Shown: positions 44,046-52,847 of the stretch, one piece after another
Layout: every line of letters begins with the position of its first letter
How positions within the stretch are numbered: the first letter of the stretch is position 1
Assembly: GCF_031432425.1 (NCBI RefSeq)
Contig: NZ_JAVKPH010000006.1
Coordinates: forward strand, 124,001 to 188,000
Direction: 5' to 3'
Origin: Ruixingdingia sedimenti
Lineage (GTDB): Bacteria > Pseudomonadota > Alphaproteobacteria > Rhodobacterales > Rhodobacteraceae
DNA: 64,000 nt
The notes under the pieces: generated by a model
Database searches by the model: none
The model's input: only the letters and a program-made list of their open reading frames with translations
What the model was told of the DNA's origin: nothing
Translations under genes and position numbers: made by a program

Positions 44046-44135
44046 TTGGCCCCGATCCTGCCGGCGGTCAGGCGGGCGGGATTGCATGGGTGCCATGACG
44101 GATCCCGTGCCCCCCGCTTGCAGACAGGACGCCCG

Positions 44136-45398
44136 ATGTTCCGCCGTTTCCTCGCCGCTTCGCTGATGACCACCGCGCTGACCGCCACGCCGCTTCTGGC
44201 GGCGGAACCCGCCGGGGTGGTCAAGACCTATGCAGACATCGCCGCCGCCACCTATGAGGACAGCCTGACCACCGCCCGCGCCTTGCAGGCCGCGGTCGAG
44301 GCGCTGGTGGCGATGCCGTCGGAACAGACGCTGACCACCGCCCGCGGCGCCTGGCTGGCCGCCCGCATCCCCTATCAGCAGTCCGAGGCATACCGCTTCG
44401 GCAACCCGATCGTGGACGACTGGGAAGGAAAGGTGAACGCCTGGCCGCTGGACGAGGGGTTGATCGACTATGTGGCCGCCGACACCGCCACGAACGAGGA
44501 AAACGCGCTGGCGGCGCTGAACGTGATCGCGACGCCGAAATTCACCCTGTCGGGCACCGAAATCGACGCCACCGCGATCACGCCCGATCTGATCTCGGAA
44601 ACCCTGCACGAGGCCGACGGGATCGAGGCGAACGTCGCCTCGGGCTATCACGCGATCGAATTCCTGCTGTGGGGGCAGGATCTGAACGGCACCGCCCCCG
44701 GCGCGGGCGACCGTCCCCATACCGATTATGTGCAGGGCGAAGGCTGCACCGGCGGCAACTGCGACCGCCGCGCGGCCTATCTGGTCGCGGCGACCGACCT
44801 GCTGGTCAGCGATCTGGAGTTCATGGCCGCGCAATGGGCCGAGGGCGGCGAGGCCCGCACCGCCGTCACCGCCGATCCGCAGGCCGGGCTGATGGCGATG
44901 CTGACCGGGATGGGCAGCCTGTCCTATGGCGAACAGGCGGGCGAGCGGATGAAGCTCGGCCTGATGCTGAACGACCCCGAGGAGGAACACGACTGTTTCT
45001 CGGACAACACCCACAACAGCCATTACTATGACGGTCTCGGCATTCGGAACGTCTATCTGGGCAGCTATACCCGCGTGGACGGCACCACCCTTTCCGGCCC
45101 CTCGCTGTCGGAACTGGTGGCGGGGGCCGACCCGGCGGTGGATGCGCAGCTGAAGGCGGAACTCGACGCCACGATGGCCGCGCTGGCCGCGATCAAGGAT
45201 GCGGCCGAACGCGGCACCGCCTATGACCAGATGCTCGCCCCCGGCAACAAGGAGGGCGAGGCGCTGATCATGGCGGCGGTCGATGCGCTGGTGACGCAGA
45301 CCGCCTCGATCGAACGCGCGGTGGCCGCGCTCGGCCTGTCCAAGATCGAATTCGAGGGGTCGGACAGCCTCGACAACCCCTCTGCCGTGTTCCAGTGA
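44136..45398 (+). CDS. Imelysin-family periplasmic iron-regulated protein (IrpA/COG3487 type)
   Basis: A 420-aa exported protein: signal peptide (1-24, cut near LLAAEP), then two four-helix-bundle halves of the imelysin (peptidase M75-like) fold. The family GxHxxE motif is present as GYHAIEFLLWGQ, and HNSHYYDGLG follows later. Imelysins are iron-regulated periplasmic or outer-membrane proteins thought to bind iron or haem; peptidase activity is doubtful. First gene of an iron cluster with bfd, bfr, a di-haem protein, a second imelysin and DUF1513. Confidence 0.9.
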   Translation: MFRRFLAASLMTTALTATPLLAAEPAGVVKTYADIAAATYEDSLTTARALQAAVEALVAMPSEQTLTTARGAWLAARIPYQQSEAYRFGNPIVDDWEGKVNAWPLDEGLIDYVAADTATNEENALAALNVIATPKFTLSGTEIDATAITPDLISETLHEADGIEANVASGYHAIEFLLWGQDLNGTAPGAGDRPHTDYVQGEGCTGGNCDRRAAYLVAATDLLVSDLEFMAAQWAEGGEARTAVTADPQAGLMAMLTGMGSLSYGEQAGERMKLGLMLNDPEEEHDCFSDNTHNSHYYDGLGIRNVYLGSYTRVDGTTLSGPSLSELVAGADPAVDAQLKAELDATMAALAAIKDAAERGTAYDQMLAPGNKEGEALIMAAVDALVTQTASIERAVAALGLSKIEFEGSDSLDNPSAVFQ

Positions 45399-45408
45399 GG
45401 ATCCCGCG

Positions 45409-45663
45409 ATGATCGTCTGCCACTGCATGAACATCGCCGATCACGAGATCCGCGCCGCGGTGGACTGGATGCGCGCATCCGACCCCGAGACGATCATCAC
45501 CCCCGGCAAGATCTATCACGCGCTCGGCAAGCGCGCCGATTGCGGCGGCTGCATGCCGCTGTTCCTCGACACCATGCGCAACTGCGACAGCTTCGGCGTG
45601 CCCGGGGATGACGCGGCGGTGCCCCCCATGCTGCAAAGGATGCGTGCCCGGCGGCTCAAGTAG
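45409..45663 (+). CDS. bfd: Bacterioferritin-associated ferredoxin
   Basis: An 84-aa 2Fe-2S protein with ligands in VCHCMN and the later CGGC pair, the BFD-domain pattern. In known systems Bfd docks on bacterioferritin and passes electrons to release stored iron. It lies 10 bp after the imelysin gene and 125 bp before bfr, separated from bfr by the Irr-box-like palindrome. Confidence 0.92.
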   Translation: MIVCHCMNIADHEIRAAVDWMRASDPETIITPGKIYHALGKRADCGGCMPLFLDTMRNCDSFGVPGDDAAVPPMLQRMRARRLK

Positions 45664-45678
45664 ACGGATTTTGTCAGA

Positions 45679-45695
45679 TTTAGAATTGTTCTAAA
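45679..45695. promoter_or_regulatory. Irr-box (ICE)-like palindrome upstream of bacterioferritin
   Basis: TTTAGAATTGTTCTAAA is a perfect 17-bp palindrome (TTTAGAA, 3-bp spacer, TTCTAAA) and matches the iron-control element bound by the haem-responsive Fur-family regulator Irr in alphaproteobacteria. It is 93 bp upstream of the bfr start. Under low iron Irr would be expected to repress iron storage. Confidence 0.8.
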
Positions 45696-45788
45696 AAGTG
45701 ATTGCCGCCCCATGGACAGGGCGACTTCAAGGGCTTACCTTCGCTTCAGACGCAGCCGAGTGTTTCTGCGCAACGAATGGGGTGATCC

Positions 45789-46274
45789 ATGAAGGGCGAT
45801 GCGAAAGTCATTGAATACCTGAACGCCGCGCTGCGGTCCGAACTGACCGCGGTCAGCCAGTACTGGCTGCATTACCGGCTGCAAGAGGATTGGGGCTTCG
45901 GCCGGCTGGCCAGCAAGTCCCGCACCGAATCGATCGAGGAAATGCATCACGCCGACAAGCTGATCGCACGGATCATCTTCCTCGAAGGTCATCCGAACCT
46001 GCAAAAGCTCGACCCGCTGCGCATCGGCCAGAACATCCGCGAAACGCTGGATGCCGATCTGGCCGCCGAACACGATGCCCGCACGCTTTACATCGAGGCG
46101 CGCGAATATTGCGACAAGGCGGGCGATTACGTCAGCCGCGCGCTGTTCGACGAACTGCTGGCGGATGAGGAAGGGCATATCGACTTCCTCGAAACCCAGA
46201 TCGGCCTGTTCGAGAAGCTGGGCGAGGAACGCTATGGCCTGCTGAACGCCAAACCGGCGGATGAGGCCGAATAA
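45789..46274 (+). CDS. bfr: Bacterioferritin
   Basis: Iron-storage protein forming a 24-mer. The 161-aa sequence retains the ferroxidase ligands at canonical numbering (Glu18, Glu51, His54, then Glu94, Glu127, His130) and the haem-binding Met52 in IEEMHHADK. Regulated presumably through the Irr-like box in its leader. GGGGTGATCC precedes the ATG. Confidence 0.97.
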   Translation: MKGDAKVIEYLNAALRSELTAVSQYWLHYRLQEDWGFGRLASKSRTESIEEMHHADKLIARIIFLEGHPNLQKLDPLRIGQNIRETLDADLAAEHDARTLYIEAREYCDKAGDYVSRALFDELLADEEGHIDFLETQIGLFEKLGEERYGLLNAKPADEAE

Positions 46275-46284
46275 CGCAGCCCGC

Positions 46285-46309
46285 GATTTCCGATTGAAAC
46301 AGTCGGAAA
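46285..46309. promoter_or_regulatory. Inverted repeat upstream of the di-haem oxidoreductase gene
   Basis: TTTCCGA (46287-46293) and TCGGAAA (46303-46309) form a perfect 7-bp inverted repeat with a 9-nt spacer. The left arm and flank share 13 of 14 bases with the motif upstream of the first imelysin gene. It lies 34 bp ahead of the start, close to the ribosome site. Candidate shared operator of the iron cluster. Confidence 0.6.
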
Positions 46310-46342
46310 CAGGTATATCCAAGGGGGCGAAAGGATCGCCCG

Positions 46343-47863
46343 ATGCTTCGCCCCCTTGTGCTTGCGGCGCTTGTTGCCGCCGCCCCCGCCCCTGGCCAGA
46401 CGCTGGATGACCGCCACCTGCCGGTGATCCCCCGCACCGCGGCGGAAACCGCGCGCATCGCGAAGGTGCTGACCCCGCCCGAGGATTTCACCGGCCCCGA
46501 ACCGTTCGAGGCGAACCCCGCCGGCGCCGCCACGGTGCGCGCCCGGGCCACGGCGGATGCCTTTTCGCTGTCCTCGGCCAATATGCCGTTCGGGCGGGAA
46601 ATGGCCTTCAAGCTCGGCAATGCGCTGTTCCGCAAGACATGGGTCGCGGCGCCGTCCTCGACGCTGGCCTCCGACGGGTTGGGGCCGCTTTACAACGCGC
46701 GGGCCTGTCAGGATTGCCACCTGAAGGACGGCCGCGGCCACCCGCCCGAAGGGCCGCAGGACGCCCGCGTGTCGATGTTCCTGCGCCTGTCGCGCCCGGC
46801 CGAGACGCCGGAGGCCGCGGCGGCGGGGATCGCCGAATGGATCGCGACGCGCCCCGATCCGGTCTATGGCGGGCAGTTGCAGGATCTTGCCGCCCCCGGC
46901 CATGCCGCCGAGGGGCGGATGGAGGTGGACTATACCGACGAACCCGTGACGCTCGCCGATGGCACGGTGGTCACGCTGCGCCGTCCCACCTATGCCATTT
47001 CCAACCCCGGCTATGGCCCGTTGCCCGCCGATCTGATGATCTCGCCCCGCGTCGCGCCGCAGATGATCGGCCTCGGGCTGCTGGAGGCGATCCCGGCGGC
47101 GGATATTCTGGCGCACGAGGATCCCGATGATGCCGATGGCGACGGGATTTCGGGCCGGGCGCAGATCGTGCCCTCGGCCCGCTACGGGGTGCCGATGCTG
47201 GGGCGGTTCGGCCTCAAGGCCGGCAAGCCCACGGTCGAAGAACAATCCGCCGGGGCCTTTTCCGGCGATATGAGCCTGTCCACCCCCCTGCACCCCGACC
47301 CCTGGGGCGAATGCACCGCGGCGCAGCCCGCCTGCCGCAGCGCCCCGCACGGGCAGGAACCCGGCATCCGCGACGGGCTGGAGGTCGATGCCGAAAGCCT
47401 CGATCTGGTCGCCTTCTATTCCCGCAACCTCGGCGTGCCCGAACGGCGCAATATCGACGACCCGCAGGTGTTGCAGGGCAAGGGGGTCTTTCATGCCCTG
47501 AACTGCACCGGCTGTCATGTGCCCAAGCATGTCACCCACCGCCTGAAGGGCCAGCCGGAACAGAGCTTTCAGCTGATCTGGCCCTATACCGACCTGCTGT
47601 TGCACGACATGGGCCCCGGGCTGGCGGACGGGCGGCCGGAGGGGCGGGCGACGGGCAGCGAATGGCGCACGCCGCCGCTGTGGGGGATCGGGCTGACCGC
47701 CACCGTCAGCGGGCATACGCAGTTCCTGCACGATGGCCGCGCGCGCTCGCTGTCAGAGGCGATTCTGTGGCATGGTGGCGAGGCGCAGGCCGCCCGCGAC
47801 GGGTTCGCCGCGCTGACCAAAGCCGACCGCGACGCCCTGATTGCCTTTCTGGAAAGCCTCTGA
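46343..47863 (+). CDS. Di-haem oxidoreductase-like c-type cytochrome (COG3488)
   Basis: A 506-aa exported protein with a signal peptide (1-18) and two CxxCH haem sites, CQDCH at residue 122 and CTGCH at residue 388, which is the pattern of the putative di-haem thiol oxidoreductase family COG3488. That family occurs with imelysins in iron-regulated clusters and is proposed to change the redox state of iron in the periplasm; this is not demonstrated. Other fixed features are DPDDADGDGISGRAQ (a possible Ca site) and DGRARSLSEAILWHGGEA near the C-terminus, as in MauG-like proteins. Overlaps the next start (TGATG). Confidence 0.9.
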   Translation: MLRPLVLAALVAAAPAPGQTLDDRHLPVIPRTAAETARIAKVLTPPEDFTGPEPFEANPAGAATVRARATADAFSLSSANMPFGREMAFKLGNALFRKTWVAAPSSTLASDGLGPLYNARACQDCHLKDGRGHPPEGPQDARVSMFLRLSRPAETPEAAAAGIAEWIATRPDPVYGGQLQDLAAPGHAAEGRMEVDYTDEPVTLADGTVVTLRRPTYAISNPGYGPLPADLMISPRVAPQMIGLGLLEAIPAADILAHEDPDDADGDGISGRAQIVPSARYGVPMLGRFGLKAGKPTVEEQSAGAFSGDMSLSTPLHPDPWGECTAAQPACRSAPHGQEPGIRDGLEVDAESLDLVAFYSRNLGVPERRNIDDPQVLQGKGVFHALNCTGCHVPKHVTHRLKGQPEQSFQLIWPYTDLLLHDMGPGLADGRPEGRATGSEWRTPPLWGIGLTATVSGHTQFLHDGRARSLSEAILWHGGEAQAARDGFAALTKADRDALIAFLESL

Positions 47864-48834
47864 TGCTGCGCGTGCTGCTGTTGTCCCTGCTGCTGGCCGC
47901 CCCCGCCCGGGCCGATGTGGCAGAGGTGGTGGATACCCATGTCCTGCCCGGCTATGACGCCTTCGCCACCGCCACGGCGGCGCTGGACCGGGCGGCGCAG
48001 GGGGGGTGCGATGCCGATGTGCTGCGCCCGGCCTATCACGCGGCTTTCGACGCCTGGATGGGGGTGCAGCATCTGCACCTCGGCCCGGCAGAGGAAGCGG
48101 GCCGCGCGCTCGCCATCGCCTTCTGGCCCGACCCCAAGGGGCTCGGCTGGCGGGCGCAGCGGGCGTTGCTGGCGGGCGATCCGGCGGCGCTGGCGCCCGG
48201 GGCCTTTGCCGATCAATCGGTGGCGGCCCGCGGGTTGACGGGGTTGGAACGGCTGTTGTGGCCCGCCACGGCGCTGCCCGCCGACCCCTGCCCGCTGATC
48301 CGCGCCACCGCGGCCGATCTGGCGCGCATGGCGGCAGAGATCCGCGCGGGCTGGGATGGCTTCGCGGCGGCGCTGCTGGAACCGGGCGGGCCGGGCAACA
48401 GCCGCTACCTGACGCAGGCAGAGGCGCGGCAGGCCCTGCTGACGCAGCTGGTGACGGGGCTGGAACATCTGGCCGATCAACGGCTTGGCCGTCCTCTCGG
48501 CACGTTCGAACGGCCCTTCCCCGACCGGGCAGAGGCGCGCGCGGCGGGGCGGTCGCTGCGCAATGTGACGCTGGCGTTGCGGGCGCTGCGGGGCATGGCC
48601 ATGGCGCTGGCGGCACCGGCCGAGGCGCCGCAGACGCGCGCGGCGCTGGACCGGGCGGTGGCGCTGGCCGAGGGGCTGGACGATCCCGTTTTCGCCGGGG
48701 TGGCGGACCCGCAGGGGCGGCTGAAGGTGGAGATCCTGCAACAGGCCACCCGCGCCGCGCGGGCCGCGGCACTGGCGGAAATCGCGCCGCGCCTTGGCGT
48801 GGGTCTGGGTTTCAACGCGCTGGACGGGGACTGA
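47863..48834 (+). CDS. Second imelysin-like periplasmic protein (COG3489 type)
   Basis: A 323-aa exported helical protein: signal peptide (1-18, cut after PARA) followed by an imelysin domain. It is shorter than the first imelysin and the GxHxxE motif is GLTGLERLLW, lacking the histidine, so its metal chemistry is likely different. TGATG overlap with the di-haem gene implies coupled translation. The 3' neighbour DUF1513 starts 3 bp after. Confidence 0.87.
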   Translation: MLRVLLLSLLLAAPARADVAEVVDTHVLPGYDAFATATAALDRAAQGGCDADVLRPAYHAAFDAWMGVQHLHLGPAEEAGRALAIAFWPDPKGLGWRAQRALLAGDPAALAPGAFADQSVAARGLTGLERLLWPATALPADPCPLIRATAADLARMAAEIRAGWDGFAAALLEPGGPGNSRYLTQAEARQALLTQLVTGLEHLADQRLGRPLGTFERPFPDRAEARAAGRSLRNVTLALRALRGMAMALAAPAEAPQTRAALDRAVALAEGLDDPVFAGVADPQGRLKVEILQQATRAARAAALAEIAPRLGVGLGFNALDGD

Positions 48835-48837
48835 GCG

Positions 48838-49881
48838 ATGGCGACACGACGCGCCTTTCTGGCCGGGCTTGCCGCCGCCGCCCTGCCGCGGATGACCTGG
48901 GCCGATGCGGGCAGCCCGGCGTGGCTGGCGGCGGGCAAGGCGGAAGGCGGCCATGTGCTGCACGGGCTGTCGTTGGCGGGGGACAGCGTTTTCAGCCTGC
49001 CGCTGCCCGCCCGGGGCCATGCCGCCGCCGCCCATCCGGTGCGCCCGCTGGCGGTGGCCTTTGCCCGCCGCCCGGGCACCTTCGCGCTGGTACTGGATTG
49101 CGCGCGCGGGCATGTCACCCACCGCCTGACCCCGCCCCCGGGGCGGCAGTTCAACGGCCATGGCGCGTTTTCCGCCGATGGGACGCTGCTGATGACGTCA
49201 GAGGTGGTGGCCGAAAGCTCCGCCGGGCGCATCGGGCTGTGGGAAACCAGCGGGTTCACCCGGGTGGGCGAATGGGACAGCGGCGGGATCGGCCCGCACG
49301 ACCTGAAGCGCCTGCCGGACGGGCGCATCGTGGTGGCCAACGGCGGCATCGCTACCGACCCGCAGGACCGCAGCAAGCTGAACCTTGATACGATGCGGCC
49401 CAATCTGGCGTTCCTGTCCGACCGGGGGGCGGTGGAGGATCTGGTGGAACTGCCCCCGGATCTGCATCGGAACTCCATCCGCCATCTGGCGCTGCTGCCC
49501 GATGGCGTGGCCTTCGCCATGCAGTGGGAGGGCGATCCCGCAGAGCCCGTGCCGTTGCTGGGCCTGTGGCGGAACGGCGCGGTGCGGCTGTGCGAGCCCG
49601 ACCCGGCAGAGATGTTCACCATGCAGGGCTATGCCGGGTCCATCGCCGCGGTGGCGGGGAAGGTGGCGATCAGTTCCCCCCGCGGCGGGGCGGTGATGGT
49701 GTTCGCCGCCGATGGCCGCCCCCTCGCCACCCACCGCCGCGCCGACATCTGCGGGCTGGCGCCGCTGGACGGCGATTTCATCGCCAGCGATGGCGGCGGG
49801 GGATTGTGGCGCGTGGCCGAGGCCCTGCACCCCCTGCGCGCCGCGCCGCTGGCCTGGGACAACCATATCGTGCCGGTCTAG
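48838..49881 (+). CDS. DUF1513 beta-propeller-like protein (COG3490)
   Basis: A 347-aa protein with a Tat-type signal (ATRRAFLAGLAAAALP) and repeats consistent with a beta-propeller (GHGAFSADGTLLMTSE, IGPHDLKRLPDGRIVVANGG). DUF1513 always accompanies the di-haem/imelysin genes but has no proven function. The Tat signal suggests folding with a cofactor before export. Its stop overlaps the convergent ABC transporter gene stop by four bases (CTAG region). Confidence 0.88.
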   Translation: MATRRAFLAGLAAAALPRMTWADAGSPAWLAAGKAEGGHVLHGLSLAGDSVFSLPLPARGHAAAAHPVRPLAVAFARRPGTFALVLDCARGHVTHRLTPPPGRQFNGHGAFSADGTLLMTSEVVAESSAGRIGLWETSGFTRVGEWDSGGIGPHDLKRLPDGRIVVANGGIATDPQDRSKLNLDTMRPNLAFLSDRGAVEDLVELPPDLHRNSIRHLALLPDGVAFAMQWEGDPAEPVPLLGLWRNGAVRLCEPDPAEMFTMQGYAGSIAAVAGKVAISSPRGGAVMVFAADGRPLATHRRADICGLAPLDGDFIASDGGGGLWRVAEALHPLRAAPLAWDNHIVPV

Positions 49882-50888
49882 GCAGGCACCGGCATCGGCG
49901 CCCAGGGCGCCCGGCCTTCCTCGACCGCGTGGCAGGCGACGCCGGTGATCAGGCGGGGCACCTCGACCCGGCAGCGCGCATCGGCCAGCGGGCAGCGCGG
50001 GTGAAAGGTGCAGCCGGGCGGCGGGTTCAGGGGCGAGGGGATTTCGCCCTCCACCCGTTTGCGCTGCCGTCCCGTCATGTCGATGTCGGGCACCGCATCC
50101 AGCAGCATGCGGGTATAGGGATGGCGCGGCCGGTCGAACAGCACGGGGGCGGCGTTCACCTCTGCCAGCCGGCCCAGGTACAGCACCCCGATCTGGTCCG
50201 CCATATGCCGCACGACCTGCAGATTGTGCGAGATGAACACATAGGTCAGCCCGAATTCGCGTTGCAGATCCTTCATCAGGTTCAGGATCTGCGCCTGCAC
50301 CGACACGTCCAGCGCCGAGGTCGGTTCATCGCAGACGATGAAATCCGGCCGCGCCGCCAGTGCCCTGGCGATCGCGATCCGCTGCCGCTGGCCGCCGGAA
50401 AACTGGTGCGGGAACTTCACCCCGTCCTCGGGCGAAAGGCCGACGAGCGTCAGCAATTCGCCCACCCGCAGGCGGCGGTCGCGCTCGCCCATGCCGCGTT
50501 CGAACACGCGGAGGGGTTCGGCGATGATGTCGGTCACGTGCCAGCGCGGGTTGAGGCTGGCCAGCGGATCCTGAAAGATCATCTGGAACCGCCGCCGCAG
50601 CCGCCGCGCCTGCGCCCCTTCCAGCCCGCGCGACAGCGACTGGCCGTCGAAGAAGATCTCGCCCGCCGTGGGCCGCAACAGCCCCACGATCAGCCGCGCG
50701 ATGGTGGATTTGCCCGACCCGCTTTCGCCCACCAGCGCGAAGGTCTCGCCCCGGTTGACGGTGAAGCTCACGTCATCGACGGCGTTGACATAGGTCTTGG
50801 GCAGCCCTTCCAGCTTGCGGTTCAGCCAGGGCTTCGACACGTCGAACCGGCGCGACAGGTTGCGGACATCCAGCAGCACCTCGGTCAT
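49878..50888 (-). CDS. Dipeptide/oligopeptide ABC transporter ATP-binding protein (DppF/OppF type)
   Basis: A 336-aa ABC ATPase: GESGSGKSTIAR (Walker A), FSGGQRQRIAIARAL (signature), FIVCDEPTSALDVS (Walker B) and the C-terminal oligopeptide-transporter extension with CTFHPRCPLADARC, whose cysteines bind a 4Fe-4S cluster in some homologues. Last gene of a five-gene operon; ATG at 50888 overlaps the preceding stop. Confidence 0.93.
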   Translation of the reverse strand: MTEVLLDVRNLSRRFDVSKPWLNRKLEGLPKTYVNAVDDVSFTVNRGETFALVGESGSGKSTIARLIVGLLRPTAGEIFFDGQSLSRGLEGAQARRLRRRFQMIFQDPLASLNPRWHVTDIIAEPLRVFERGMGERDRRLRVGELLTLVGLSPEDGVKFPHQFSGGQRQRIAIARALAARPDFIVCDEPTSALDVSVQAQILNLMKDLQREFGLTYVFISHNLQVVRHMADQIGVLYLGRLAEVNAAPVLFDRPRHPYTRMLLDAVPDIDMTGRQRKRVEGEIPSPLNPPPGCTFHPRCPLADARCRVEVPRLITGVACHAVEEGRAPWAPMPVPA

Positions 50889-51865
50889 GCTTCGGTCACT
50901 CCGGGGTAGAGCCAGCAGGCGGCCTGGCGGGCGGGTTCGATGACGCTCAGCGCCGGGCGTTCGACGCGGCAGCGGTTGAACACCTTGGGGCAGCGGGGAT
51001 TGAAGGCGCAGCCGGGCGGGATGGCGGACAGCCGCGGCATCGCGCCGGGGATCTGCTGAAGCCGGTCCAGATGCGCGCCGAGCCGCGGGATCGCCGCCAT
51101 CAGACCCGCGGTATAGGGATGGCGCGCGTCCTTGATCACGTCGCGCACCGGGCCGATTTCGGCGATGCGCCCGGCATACATCACCGCCACCCGGTCGGCG
51201 GTTTCCGCGATCACGCCCATGTCATGCGTCACCAGCAGGATCGCGGCATCCCGTTCGGCGCAGAGCTGCTTCATCACCTCGATGATCTGCGCCTGCACGG
51301 ACACGTCCAGCGCCGTTGTCGGTTCGTCCGCGATCACCAGATCGGGATCGGCGCACAGCGCCAGCGCGATCACCACCCGCTGCCGCATGCCGCCGGAAAA
51401 CTGGTGCGGGTAATCGTCGATCCGCCGCGCGGCATCGGGGATGCCCACATCGTCCAAGAGCTTGACGGCGCGTTTCAGCGCCTCGGCCCGCGACAGCGGC
51501 AGGTGGGTGCGGATCGTTTCCACCAGCTGGTCCGAGATGCGGTAGAGCGGGTTGAGCGAGGTCAGCGGATCCTGAAAGATCACCCCGATGCGCCGGCCGC
51601 GGACGGCGCGCATCTCATCCGGCGGCAGGTTGTCGATGCGCCGGCCTTGCAGGCGGATCTCGCCCCGGGCGATGCGGCCCGGGGGCTCGATCAGCCCGAT
51701 GATGGCATTGCCGGTCATCGACTTGCCGGCCCCGGATTCCCCGACCATGCCCAGAACCTCGCCGGGCAGGATGTCGAAGGATATGTCCTCGACCGCGGTC
51801 AGGATGCCGCGGCGGGTGGGAAATTCCACCGTCAGGTTGCGCACGGACAAAAGCGGTTCGGTCAT
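50885..51865 (-). CDS. Dipeptide/oligopeptide ABC transporter ATP-binding protein (DppD/OppD type)
   Basis: A 326-aa ABC ATPase with GESGAGKSMTGNA (Walker A), FSGGMRQRVVIALAL (signature), LVIADEPTTALDVS (Walker B) and CAFNPRCPKVFNRC in the C-terminal extension. Forms the heterodimeric motor with the DppF-type protein. Ten base pairs downstream of the second permease gene. Confidence 0.93.
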   Translation of the reverse strand: MTEPLLSVRNLTVEFPTRRGILTAVEDISFDILPGEVLGMVGESGAGKSMTGNAIIGLIEPPGRIARGEIRLQGRRIDNLPPDEMRAVRGRRIGVIFQDPLTSLNPLYRISDQLVETIRTHLPLSRAEALKRAVKLLDDVGIPDAARRIDDYPHQFSGGMRQRVVIALALCADPDLVIADEPTTALDVSVQAQIIEVMKQLCAERDAAILLVTHDMGVIAETADRVAVMYAGRIAEIGPVRDVIKDARHPYTAGLMAAIPRLGAHLDRLQQIPGAMPRLSAIPPGCAFNPRCPKVFNRCRVERPALSVIEPARQAACWLYPGVTEA

Positions 51866-51875
51866 CCTTGCCCCC

Positions 51876-52844
51876 TTACCGCAGCCGCGGGTTCAGCGCG
51901 TCGCGCAGCCAGTCGCCCAGAAGGTTGACCGACAGCGCCAGCAACACCAGCGTCACCCCGGGGAAGAACAGGATCCACCATTCGCCGGAAAACAGGAACT
52001 GCTGCCCGATGCGGATCAGCGTGCCGAGGCTGGGTTGCGTCGGCGGCACGCCCACGCCGAGGTAGGACAGCGTCGCTTCCTCGATGATCGCCAGCGCAAG
52101 GCCGATGGTGCCGATCACCAGAACCGGGCCCAGGACGTTGGGCAGGATGTGCCGGATCAGGATCAGGATCGGATGCACCCCCATGATGCGGGCGGCCGAC
52201 ACGTAATCCTTTTCGCGTTCCACCATCGTCGCGCCCCGCACCGTGCGCGCGAACTGCGCCCAGTTGGACAGGCCGATGGCCAGGATCAGCACCCAGATCG
52301 CCATGTTTTCCTGCTGGCTCGCCGGGATCACCCCGCGCGCGATGCCGAAGATCAGCAGCGCGATCAGGATCGCCGGAAAGCTCAGCTGGATGTCGGCGAT
52401 GCGCATGATCACCGCGTCGATCACCCCGCCGTTGTACCCCGCGGTCAGGCCGAGCGCGATGCCGAGGCTCATCGCCAGCAGCGTCGCCAGAACGCCGACC
52501 AGCAGCGAGATCCGGCTGCCGTACATGATCGAGGACAGCACGTCGCGGCCCTGATGATCCGCCCCCATCAGGAACCAGTTGTCGGTGAAGGCGGCCTTGG
52601 TCGCCGGCGGGGTGAAGCCGTCCATCAGGTTGAGGCTGGACGGATCGAACGGGTTGTAGGGCGCGATCAGCGGCGCGAACAGCGCCATCAGGATCAGCGC
52701 CAGCGCCACCACCGTGGCGACCACCGTGACCGGCGAGCGGCGCCAGGAATAGAACATGTCGCTGTCGAGCGCGCGTTTCAGCCAGCCCGCGGGCCGGGGC
52801 GGGGGGGCGGGGGTATGCTGCGTAGGGCTATCCTGCGTGGTCAT
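51876..52844 (-). CDS. Peptide ABC transporter permease (DppC/OppC type)
   Basis: A 322-aa permease with an N-terminal extension and about six helices; the EAA coupling loop reads SAARIMGVHPILILIRHILPN. The GADHQGRDVLSSIMYGSR segment is typical of DppC. Directly follows the first permease gene (3 bp). Confidence 0.93.
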   Translation of the reverse strand: MTTQDSPTQHTPAPPPRPAGWLKRALDSDMFYSWRRSPVTVVATVVALALILMALFAPLIAPYNPFDPSSLNLMDGFTPPATKAAFTDNWFLMGADHQGRDVLSSIMYGSRISLLVGVLATLLAMSLGIALGLTAGYNGGVIDAVIMRIADIQLSFPAILIALLIFGIARGVIPASQQENMAIWVLILAIGLSNWAQFARTVRGATMVEREKDYVSAARIMGVHPILILIRHILPNVLGPVLVIGTIGLALAIIEEATLSYLGVGVPPTQPSLGTLIRIGQQFLFSGEWWILFFPGVTLVLLALSVNLLGDWLRDALNPRLR

Positions 52845-52847
52845 GGT

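Larger units (their letters stand above)
43777..44135. other. pyrG/imelysin intergenic region (359 bp)
   Basis: Contains a convergent pair of dispersed repeats (43808-43887) next to pyrG and a promoter-proximal cluster of inverted repeats (43995-44045) next to the imelysin gene. No ORF that I would support. Confidence 0.7.
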
